Assembly: GCF_021462265.1 (NCBI RefSeq)
Contig: NZ_JAJONF010000042.1
Coordinates: 1-64,000 of the forward strand
Direction of reading: 5' to 3'
DNA length: 64,000 nucleotides
Source of the DNA: Streptomyces shenzhenensis
Lineage (GTDB): Bacteria > Actinomycetota > Actinomycetes > Streptomycetales > Streptomycetaceae
The notes beneath the pieces are model-generated. The model ran no database searches, was not told where the DNA came from, and was given only the letters and a program-made list of their open reading frames with translations. The position numbers and the translations under genes were made by a program. Below are positions 7,669 through 14,935 of this stretch, one piece after another (the first letter of the stretch is position 1; each line of letters begins with the position of its first letter).

Positions 7669-9624
7669 ATGACCATCCGAACCCGGGACCTGTTCCTGTT
7701 CGTCGGGGCCGGTGCCTCCCGGTCCGTGCCCGCCGGGCTACCGATGTTCGACGGACTGCGCCGAAGGATCCTCCTGGAGTTGGGACTGGTCGGCGACCGT
7801 CCGGACGACCCGCGGGCGAGCGCCTACGCGGAGCTCGCCCCCGAGGTCTTCATGCTCGCCCTGTCACGCGGCGGCGTGGCGGTCGTGCCGTGGCTGAACG
7901 ACGTGCTCGGGGCGGGGGAGCCCAACGCGGCCCACTACGCGGTCGCCCGGCTGGCGGCTGCCGGGGCCACGGTGTGGACCGTCAACTTCGACCACCTGAT
8001 AGAAAGGGCGGGCGGCCCCGGCCTCGTTCCGTGCGCCTGGCCCGCCGCCCCCGTCGACGGCGTGAAGCTGTTCAAGCCGCACGGCACCCTCGGCGGCGAA
8101 CTCATCGTCGACGCCGAGGCGGTGCTCCGTGGCCTGCCTCCCGCCTGGGAGGAACGGCTGCGGGCCGACGTGGCGGGCCGCACGGTGGTCTTCCTCGGCT
8201 ATCGCGGCTTCGACCTGGACTTCCAGCCGATCTGGGACGACGTGCTCGCGGCGGCGGAGGACGTGCTCTGGTTCGACCTGCCGGACCCGGCCGCGGACCG
8301 GCACAAGAGGCAGTTGCTGACCGGTAGGGAGACGGCCGGCCGTCTGTACCTGCGACCGCCGGTGCCCAGACCTGCCGAGGCGCCGCCCGGCGGGCCCAAC
8401 CCGTCCTGGGACTTCGTCCATTGGTGCCGGACCGAAGGGCTCACCGATGTCGACCAGGCCCTGGTGCTACGGCTGTTCGAGCAGCCCGAACCGGCGTTTC
8501 CCCCGCTGCCGGGAAAGCCCTACGAGCGGGCGAAACCCGTGTTGCAGGGGCTGCTGGGCGAGATCGGAGCGGCCCGCAAAAGCTACCGGGCCCTCCTCGG
8601 ACGTCCCGCCCATGTCCGGCACGCCGTCCGCGGGCTGCTCGAACTCCGGCTCAACCACGGTGGCCGTTCGGTCGCGTGGGTGCTGAGCGGCGCCCGGCTG
8701 CTGCCTCCGGTGGGACGGCTGGCCACGGTACGGCGACTGGCCGCTGTCAAGCGGCTCACCGTGCTGTCCAAGACCGGCAGCTACCGGGCGGTGCTGAACG
8801 GCACCGGAAACCTGACCGCCGACAGCCTCTCCACCCTGTGGATCCTGCGGTCCGCCGCGCTGCGCAGCTCCGCGTCGCTCGATGCCGCGGCGGAAGCGGC
8901 GGCCACCGCCTGGGACAGTGCGCGTGCCGAGCACCACCCCGTCCGGATCGCCCACGCCGCCTTCCAACGGACCCTCGCCCTGATGTGGGCGGACCGTCTG
9001 GACGAAGCCCGCACCTGCCTGGAGCAGCAGCTGGATCCCTACGCCGCTCTCGCAGCCAACAGATGGGTCGCCTGGGCGGACTTCATACGGGGCGGGCTGG
9101 CCGTCCGTGACGGGGACGGCCAGGCCGCGACCGCCCACTTCCAGCGCAGCGAGGACCGCTTCCAGGCCGAAGCACTCGACGACGGGGTGGCCAGCGTCCT
9201 CATCGCGCGGCTGGCCGTACTGCGGTTGCAGGGTCTGGACGGCGGCTTTGAGGAGTCGCTGGCAGAGGTCGAACGCTTCCAGCGCACCAAGGGCAGGCAG
9301 CGCCTGCGCTACGCACGGAATCACCGTTTCATGCGCCATGCGGTACTGCTCGAACGCGCCGAGTTCGCCCGCGTGCACACACGGGACACCGACGCGGCCC
9401 TGCGCCTGTACCGGAAGGTGGCCGGCTCTCCCTACCCGCTGCACGCCGCGCAGGCCCATCTCGGCCTCGCGATGCTGGAGGCCGAACGCCACCACCCGCC
9501 CGACCACGCTCGCGTGGCGCTGGCCACTGCGACGCGGATAGGCGCCCGCCGACACGCCCGCCACGCACAAGCCCTCCTGGCGGCGCCAGGCCCGGCCCGG
9601 GCACCCGAGTTCTTCTTCTGCTGA
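7669..9624 (+). CDS. SIR2-like NAD-binding protein with C-terminal helical repeats
   Basis: 651 aa; GGAGGG lies 5 nt before this ATG, which is better than the in-frame ATG at 7648. The N-terminal ~220 residues match the SIR2-like fold: GAGAS at 13-17, TVNFDH near 104-109, KPHGT near 136-140 and GYRGFDLDF near 177-185. The Cys zinc site of true deacetylases is absent. This is as in SIR2 domains of prokaryotic conflict systems, many of which cleave NAD+. Residues ~260-650 are Ala/Leu/Arg-rich helical repeats resembling TPRs, a common sensor or oligomerisation part. It is the last gene of the macro operon. NADase effector is the likeliest role, by inference. A true deacetylase is less likely. 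Confidence 0.75.
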   Translation: MTIRTRDLFLFVGAGASRSVPAGLPMFDGLRRRILLELGLVGDRPDDPRASAYAELAPEVFMLALSRGGVAVVPWLNDVLGAGEPNAAHYAVARLAAAGATVWTVNFDHLIERAGGPGLVPCAWPAAPVDGVKLFKPHGTLGGELIVDAEAVLRGLPPAWEERLRADVAGRTVVFLGYRGFDLDFQPIWDDVLAAAEDVLWFDLPDPAADRHKRQLLTGRETAGRLYLRPPVPRPAEAPPGGPNPSWDFVHWCRTEGLTDVDQALVLRLFEQPEPAFPPLPGKPYERAKPVLQGLLGEIGAARKSYRALLGRPAHVRHAVRGLLELRLNHGGRSVAWVLSGARLLPPVGRLATVRRLAAVKRLTVLSKTGSYRAVLNGTGNLTADSLSTLWILRSAALRSSASLDAAAEAAATAWDSARAEHHPVRIAHAAFQRTLALMWADRLDEARTCLEQQLDPYAALAANRWVAWADFIRGGLAVRDGDGQAATAHFQRSEDRFQAEALDDGVASVLIARLAVLRLQGLDGGFEESLAEVERFQRTKGRQRLRYARNHRFMRHAVLLERAEFARVHTRDTDAALRLYRKVAGSPYPLHAAQAHLGLAMLEAERHHPPDHARVALATATRIGARRHARHAQALLAAPGPARAPEFFFC

Positions 9625-9794
9625 GCCCAGTGGCCCATAAACGATCCGACGCACCCCATGGGGTGCCTGTCCGGAAACTTCGTGGCCCCTCACTCCCGTG
9701 AAGGTGGAGGAGAGCGCTGACGGGCTCGCTGAACGAAGAGTTGGACGCACGAGGCGACCGCCTGGGTACGGGTCAGCGGGTACAGCCGCAGAGG

Positions 9795-9824
9795 GCGGCA
9801 GACGAGTCGGGCTGTACGCCGGGT
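9795..9824. repeat. 30-bp duplicate of the rnpB 3' end, putative attachment site
   Basis: These 30 bases are identical to 19172-19201, the 3' end of rnpB, and lie in the same orientation 9.4 kb away. Identity stops abruptly on both sides. A direct repeat of an RNA gene's 3' end is the usual footprint of a site-specific integration. No integrase gene is visible between the two copies. Confidence 0.6.
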
Positions 9825-10393
9825 ATTCCTGGAGCACCCTTCTGACCTGCGCCTTTGCGAGCCGTATCCGTTGTGACCTGCTAGGACGGGTTGCAGAGGC
9901 GATCGGAGGCAGTCAGAGGAAATCGCTCTGATTCGACCCCGGTTCGCCCCGGGTCGCTCAGTGGCAGTCGGAGGCGGTCATCTCCGAAAGTGCCGTCTGG
10001 GCGGCCCGGGTGGGCCGGGCTGGATCGAGAGTGATGCCTTTGGCGGGCCTCTGGTTCGTCTCTGGTCGAGCCGTGATGGGGACGCCTGCCTCCGTCCGGT
10101 GTCAGAAACGCGACCGGCTCGAAGCACTCGTACGCAACCGTCTCAAGCGCCTTCAGTACCGGCCCGGCACCCTCGACGGCTTCATAACCGGCACCGGCCT
10201 GACCCTCGACGAACCAGCATCACCTTGACGAGCCGAAGTCAGTAGCCGTGCCGTGGTCCGCGGCGGGCGGGAAGCGGTCAAGGCGAAAAAGACTCTGTGG
10301 CTCTTCGCGGCAACCTTTTCGGCCTCTGGGACCACTCAGTGTTGTCCGGCCAAGTGGTCCGGTCAGATTCAACAGTTGAAAGAGAGCACAGGC
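9825..10393 (+). other. Intergenic stretch with a possible gene remnant
   Basis: No complete gene is supported. A short plus-strand segment at about 10106-10228 encodes RDRLEALVRNRLKRLQYRPG…, which looks protein-like and ends in a stop, but has no matching start or upstream part. It may be the 3' scrap of a lost gene. I cannot name the family. Confidence 0.3.
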
Positions 10394-12238
10394 GTGTCCC
10401 TGGAACGAGAGCACAGACATGTCCCCGGCCCACCCACGTCATCGGTGGCGTCCCGCGGCGGCCACCGTGCCGACGACGGCGCGCGCGGTGGCCGCCCGAA
10501 GCATCGTGGCCGTCGGTTGCTCGCGCGTCGGGGTCTCTGGGCGGGTCTCGCCATGGTGGTCGTGGCCGGCTCGGCTGTCGTGGTCAGCCAGGCTTCAGCG
10601 CAGCAAACCCTGGATCTGAAGAAGTGGTACGTGCTGGTCAACCGCAACAGCGGCAAGGTGCTGGACGACCGCGGCTTCGCCAGGAACGACGGCGCAGCGG
10701 TGGTGCAGTGGGCGCGCCACGGCGGGGCCAACCAGCAGTGGCGGTTCATCGACGCGGGTGACGGTTACTACCGGCTGCAGAACCGGAACTCCGGCAAGGT
10801 GCTGGACGACCACGGCTGGTCGAAGACCGCCGGCTCCGCCATCGTGCAGTGGAAAGACCTGAACGGCACCAACCAGCAGTTCAAACTGGCCAAGTCGCCG
10901 GACGGCTACGTGCGTTTGGTCAATCGCTTCAGTGGCATGGCTGTCGATGTCCACAACGCCGCCAAGGCCGACGGGAGCGGTGTTGTCCAGAACCGCGACC
11001 GGGGCGGTGCCGATCAGCAGTGGCAACTCGTCCCGGCCGGGAGTGTCGGCGGCTCCGGTACGCCCACCGCGCCGAGCGGCAGCGTTCCCACCAGCCAGGC
11101 TCCGAGCGGCGGCTCGCAGCCGTCGTCGGCGCCGTCTCCCGTGGCCGGTGGCGGCAGCTCGACGACACGTTTCATGGGCAGCAGCACGGTGCTCATCGGC
11201 GGCTCGATGTCCGACGCCTCGGCGGCCGCCGCTCCGTTCGACGTGCGGTACGCCTATGTGCACAGCCAGCCCGCGCCCTCGTCGGACTACTACTCGGCAG
11301 CGCGCTGCCACGACGGTTGGTCGGGTTGGTGGGGCTGCTGGAACGGCAGCACCACGGCGCCCGGCACTTACGTGACCTGGCGGGACAGCGTGGCGGCCCA
11401 GGCGACGTACAAGGGCAGCCCGCGTCCGCAGAAGATGCTCTGGACCTGGTACTCGTTGCGCGACCTCGGTGATGCGGCAGGCCAGGGCGACGGTCCGGGC
11501 GAGGTCAAGGCCATCAACCGGCTTGACCTGCTCACCCGGTACCTGAACGACTACCGTTTCTTCCTCCAGAAGATCGGCACGTCGCACGACGCGATCGACC
11601 TTGAGCCCGACTTCTGGGGCTACGTCCGGTCGCTCGGCGATCCGCACCAGGTTCCCGCACAGGTCTCGGGCGCGAATCCGACGGATTGCGGATCGCAGGA
11701 GAACAGCGCCGCCGGACTCTCCCGCTGCCTGATCTCGATGGCGCACAAGTACGCGCCGAACACCGCCGTGGGCCTGCACCTTTCCTGCTTCGACTGGCAG
11801 AACAACACCCAGGCATGCGTCAAGGACTACGCGAACCTCGGGGCGCAGAACGCCGACTTCCTGGTCACCGACGTGTCGGACCGCGACGCGGGCTGGTACG
11901 CACAGCCGGCCCACGGCGGCAGTGACCACTTCTGGACCGACCAGAAGGCCGCCGCCGCGCTGCAGTTCTACAAGACGATGGCCGAGTCCGTGGGCAAGCC
12001 GGTGGTCCTGTGGCAGATCCCCCTGGGCAACATGGCGCAGAACAACACCCTCAACCATTACAAGGACGACAAGGTGGACTGGTTCTTCGCACACATGGAC
12101 CAGGTGGCAAACGCCCATGTCGCCGGGCTGCTCTTCGGTGCAGGGCAGCAGGAACAGACCACGGTCGAGTCCGACGGCGGAAACCTGATCCGCAAGACGA
12201 TCGCCTATCACAACTCGGGCGCTACAGCGCTCAAGTAG
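10394..12238 (+). CDS. Secreted ricin-type lectin with TIM-barrel-like domain
   Basis: About 614 aa from the GTG at 10394. The start is uncertain because ~35 polar residues precede the secretion signal (RRGLWAGLAMVVVAGSA…ASA). After the signal comes a beta-trefoil CBM13/ricin domain (about residues 75-220) with three repeats containing NRNSGKVLDD and Q-x-W motifs. A Ser/Pro/Gly linker follows, then a ~360-residue domain with AIDLEPDFWGY and VVLWQIPLGN. These resemble acidic and terminal strand motifs of glycoside-hydrolase barrels. Enzyme class is not identified. The lectin part suggests binding of galactose or xylan-type sugars. A strong terminator follows at once. Confidence 0.7.
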   Translation: MSLEREHRHVPGPPTSSVASRGGHRADDGARGGRPKHRGRRLLARRGLWAGLAMVVVAGSAVVVSQASAQQTLDLKKWYVLVNRNSGKVLDDRGFARNDGAAVVQWARHGGANQQWRFIDAGDGYYRLQNRNSGKVLDDHGWSKTAGSAIVQWKDLNGTNQQFKLAKSPDGYVRLVNRFSGMAVDVHNAAKADGSGVVQNRDRGGADQQWQLVPAGSVGGSGTPTAPSGSVPTSQAPSGGSQPSSAPSPVAGGGSSTTRFMGSSTVLIGGSMSDASAAAAPFDVRYAYVHSQPAPSSDYYSAARCHDGWSGWWGCWNGSTTAPGTYVTWRDSVAAQATYKGSPRPQKMLWTWYSLRDLGDAAGQGDGPGEVKAINRLDLLTRYLNDYRFFLQKIGTSHDAIDLEPDFWGYVRSLGDPHQVPAQVSGANPTDCGSQENSAAGLSRCLISMAHKYAPNTAVGLHLSCFDWQNNTQACVKDYANLGAQNADFLVTDVSDRDAGWYAQPAHGGSDHFWTDQKAAAALQFYKTMAESVGKPVVLWQIPLGNMAQNNTLNHYKDDKVDWFFAHMDQVANAHVAGLLFGAGQQEQTTVESDGGNLIRKTIAYHNSGATALK

Positions 12239-12245
12239 GTGAGGC

Positions 12246-12288
12246 TGACGAATGCGCCCCCATCGCTTCGATGGGGGCGCATTCGTCA
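12246..12288. terminator. 20-bp hairpin terminator
   Basis: A perfect 20-bp stem closes on a 3-nt CTT loop, 8 bp after the stop of the lectin gene. The GC-rich centre and lack of a long U-tract are typical of Streptomyces terminators. Confidence 0.8.
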
Positions 12289-12458
12289 TCTCCGTCGGGC
12301 TGAGGACTTCTCCGGGCGGCGCCGGCCATGCCGCCGTCGGTGCGGGCGCCGATCGAGGCGTCCTCGGCGAAGGGGATGATCGTGCTGACGCAGAACCAGG
12401 AGCCCACCCATCAGCCCGACAAGCCTCGCCGAGCCCCCGTCTGGTCTCCAAACGACGG

Positions 12459-12487
12459 GAACCCCAGCCGGCTCACGGCTGGGGTTC
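12459..12487. terminator. 12-bp hairpin terminator
   Basis: GAACCCCAGCCG pairs perfectly with CGGCTGGGGTTC around a 5-nt loop. It lies downstream of the minus-strand GH62 remnant and probably ended that gene when it was intact. The ~100 bp before it on the minus strand read as protein-like sequence (IIPFAEDASIGARTDGGMAG) without a start, perhaps a transposase scrap. Confidence 0.65.
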
Positions 12488-12594
12488 CTCGATGTGGTGA
12501 GTAGCGGAAAGCGGGTGAAGGTGCCCACGCCGTAGACCGCTCGTCTACGCGCCGGCGGACCGCACCCGATCGCGATCACTGTGGATCAGGCGGG

Positions 12595-12990
12595 TCAGCG
12601 CTGCAGGGTGAGGACGCCCGGCCGCCACGGCAGCTGGTCGTGGGGGCCGCTCGCGGAGGGGGACTTGCCCTGGTAGAGGAACTGCAGGTTGCAGGGGTCG
12701 ACGGTCATGGTCTGGTCGGGGTTGGTGCGGACCAGGTCGCCGTGGCTGATGTCGTTGGTCCAGGTGGCACCGCTGTTGGCCTTGCCGGCGAAGGGGTTGT
12801 CCTCGCTGGCGGCCTGCCGGGTCCACGCTCCGTTCAGGCTGGTGGCGGTGAAGGAGCGGAAGTAGCGCTGCTCGTTCGCGCCCCGAGCTTCGACGATCAT
12901 GAGGTACTGGTTCTGGCCCTGGACCTTGTAGACCTGTGGCGCCTCGAACAGGTTCTTCGTGGCGTCGCTCATGACCGTCGTGTACGTGCG
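12595..12990 (-). pseudogene. C-terminal remnant of a GH62 alpha-L-arabinofuranosidase
   Basis: About 130 codons ending in PWRPGVLTLQR* match the last third of GH62 arabinofuranosidases as I know them: TKNLFEAPQVYKVQG, MIVEARGANEQRYFRSFTA, ATWTNDISHGDLVR and NLQFLYQG. The N-terminal signal, any CBM and the first two thirds of the catalytic domain are missing. The remnant begins just beyond the terminator of the unrelated upstream gene, with no RBS or start of its own. It marks deletion or recombination inside this region. Confidence 0.75.
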
Positions 12991-13017
12991 GCAAGGAGGC
13001 TCGTCCCCTTGCCGCAC
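12986..13017. terminator. 11-bp hairpin terminator of the anti-sigma-like gene
   Basis: GTGCGGCAAGG and CCTTGCCGCAC form a perfect stem with a 10-nt loop. It starts 8 bp beyond the stop of the minus-strand membrane protein gene at 13026 and abuts the GH62 remnant. Confidence 0.65.
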
Positions 13018-13025
13018 AGCGGCGT

Positions 13026-13811
13026 TCACCGGGTCGGGACGAACCCTCCCCGGACCGACGCGGAGCCGCCCGAACCCTGCCCGTCGACGCGGTAGCCGTC
13101 GCCCGCGGCACTGCGGACACTGGTGCCGTTGTTGAACTGCGCGGCGAACTCATGGCTCCCGGCCGGCACGGTCAGGCCCGGCTTGAGGACCCAGCGGTAG
13201 ACCAGCGTGCCGCCGGCCTCCTGAACGGTGACGGTGAAGTCACCACTCGGCAGGGTCTGCCAGGTGCCGGTGTTCTTCACCCCGCCGGTCTGCACGATCC
13301 GCATCTCGACCGTGAGTGAGGTGAGCGGCTGGGGCGTTTTGAGGGCGAGGTTGCTCTGCGTCCAGTAGACGGTGCTGCGCGGGTCCACCGAGCCGGCCGC
13401 CCACAGCGGCCCGTGCTGGCTCTCGCCGGCGGCCGGCGATGGACTGGGGGCCGGCGGAGTCGGGCGCGCGCTGCCCGGGGTGGTGGCCGGGGCCGGCGCG
13501 ACAGGGGTGGGGCGGGCCGATGTCGGGTGCGGGGAGCCGGCGGTCGGGGACGGGGTGGCAGGCACGGTCACGGTGGCCGACGGCGACGGGGTCGCGACGA
13601 TGGCGGCGACGGCAAGGCCGCCGGTCGTCAGGATGCCGGCGGCGGCGAGCCCGGCGAGCGCGACCCTGGTCCCGGACCTCGCGAACGGTCGCGCGCGGTG
13701 ACGGACGGCGGGGCCGGCCATGCCGCGTTGCACCCGGGCCAGCATCCTCGCGCGGTCGGGCCGGTGGGCCTCGGTGGCCTCCCGCAGCTGACGGGCGATC
13801 TCCTCGTTCAC
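13026..13811 (-). CDS. Single-pass membrane protein paired with ECF-type sigma factor
   Basis: 261 aa from a GTG that overlaps the sigma-factor stop (GTGA) and follows GGAGGAGG. A short cytoplasmic N-terminus (residues 1-48) is followed by one transmembrane helix (about 50-74), a long Pro/Thr/Ser linker and a C-terminal ~120-residue extracellular domain (YWTQSNLALKTPQPL…YRWVLKPGLTVPAGSHEF). Translational coupling to the sigma gene suggests an anti-sigma or signal-sensing role. The N-terminus lacks an obvious zinc-binding HxxxCxxC motif, so direct sigma binding is inference. The linker and outer domain suggest a wall-facing sensor. Confidence 0.7.
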   Translation of the reverse strand: MNEEIARQLREATEAHRPDRARMLARVQRGMAGPAVRHRARPFARSGTRVALAGLAAAGILTTGGLAVAAIVATPSPSATVTVPATPSPTAGSPHPTSARPTPVAPAPATTPGSARPTPPAPSPSPAAGESQHGPLWAAGSVDPRSTVYWTQSNLALKTPQPLTSLTVEMRIVQTGGVKNTGTWQTLPSGDFTVTVQEAGGTLVYRWVLKPGLTVPAGSHEFAAQFNNGTSVRSAAGDGYRVDGQGSGGSASVRGGFVPTR

Positions 13812-14338
13812 CGGTTCCTCCTCCCTGCCACCAGGTCCCCGGCCGCTCGTGCGCCCAGTGTCCTTTCCAGCTCGGCCATTCCCTTCGAGGTCTGGCTCTT
13901 CACCGTGCCGACCGAGATGCCCAGCGCCACCGCGGTGTCCTTCTCCGACAGGTCGAAGGCGTGCCGCAGCACCACGCAGGCGCGTTTGCGGAACGGCAGC
14001 CGGGCGAGCGCCGCGCGGACGTCCAGCACGGCCGCCATGTCCGGCCCCTCCACCTTCTCGGGGCTGCGGGACCAGAAGAGCGTGATCCGACGTCGCTCCC
14101 GCACCGTGCTGCGGATCCGTCCCCGCGCCAGGTTGGCCACCACACCGCGGGCGTAGGCGAGCGGGTGGTCGGCCTGCCGCAACCGGTCCCAGCGCTGCCA
14201 CAGGGCGACCAGGGCATCCGCCGCGAGGTCGTCCGCCGCGTCGGTCTCGCCGGTCAGCAGGTAGGCCAGACGGGCGAGTTCGGCATAGTGGCGTTCGAAG
14301 AATTCGTGGAACTCCGCGGACGCGTCATCGAGGACCAT
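13808..14338 (-). CDS. SigE-family ECF RNA polymerase sigma factor
   Basis: About 176 aa. Region 2 is FFERHYAELARLAYLLTGETDAADDLAADALV. Region 4 includes LPFRKRACVVLRHAFDLSEKDTAVALGISVGTVKS. This matches the SigE/SigM-like family abundant in Streptomyces. I prefer the ATG at 14338 (AGGAGAGG about 11 nt upstream) to the further start at 14392. It is translationally coupled to the membrane protein gene that follows, a typical sigma/regulator pair. Targets are not visible in this window. Confidence 0.85.
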   Translation of the reverse strand: MVLDDASAEFHEFFERHYAELARLAYLLTGETDAADDLAADALVALWQRWDRLRQADHPLAYARGVVANLARGRIRSTVRERRRITLFWSRSPEKVEGPDMAAVLDVRAALARLPFRKRACVVLRHAFDLSEKDTAVALGISVGTVKSQTSKGMAELERTLGARAAGDLVAGRRNR

Positions 14339-14935
14339 CCCTCGGTCGCCCTCTCCTGGCAATGATGTGCGCGTTGGTTGTGCGTTCAACAACGGGGAGC
14401 GCAGCCTAACAGTGCCCAGCCCTGGATTCGAACGGCGGTCGTGCTCGGTTGCGGGGCGGTGAAGGCTGACCGGCTGGCTGCCGGGCGAACCGGACGCCGG
14501 TCGGCTGGGCGACGTCGGGCTGCACGGCGGTGCCGTCGACGGCCAGCCGCTCCCCGTGGATGTCGGTGATCCTTACACCGGTTCCGCTCCCGGTGGGACG
14601 GCACGCCGGCACGCCGACGACCAGCAGCGCCGAGGGAACGCCCGTGACCAGTCCGCGCCTGCGCCACGGTTGCGGCGCGGCCTGCTTCGTTTCCCTCATG
14701 CCCGTCCATCCGGTAGTTCGACTCGGCCTTCCGGCTCCCGGTTGCCGCAGAGGACGAGAAGGTTGCCGCCCCGACGCTGTTTTCTCGGCGACCGGTGCAC
14801 GGCACGAAAGGGAACCGTTCCCCAGAACGTAGGCGGAATGGAGAACTTCTCCGGGTTTTTTTGAGATCCCGGTGGCCGGCCACCGGTCTTCACGTCCGTA
14901 AGGATCACCAGCACTTCAGGAAGCACCCTGACTCG
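14339..14935. other. Divergent intergenic region, no supported gene
   Basis: Between the sigma gene and the beta-repeat surface protein. On the minus strand, 14406-14699 is open and begins with a signal-like segment (RRGLVTGVPSALLVVGVPA), but no family is recognisable after it. It may be the 5' scrap of a secreted-protein gene. Promoters for both flanking genes should lie here. Confidence 0.35.

Noticed and set aside
9936..9956. tRNA-like GTTCGA / hairpin near 9940
   Set aside because: The bases ATTCGACCCCGGTTCG recall a T-arm, but no acceptor, D-arm or anticodon arm can be folded around it.
12289..12450. Transposase-like scrap between two terminators
   Set aside because: Only ~30 residues read as protein-like on the minus strand, with no start, stop context or inverted repeats. 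Too little to call.
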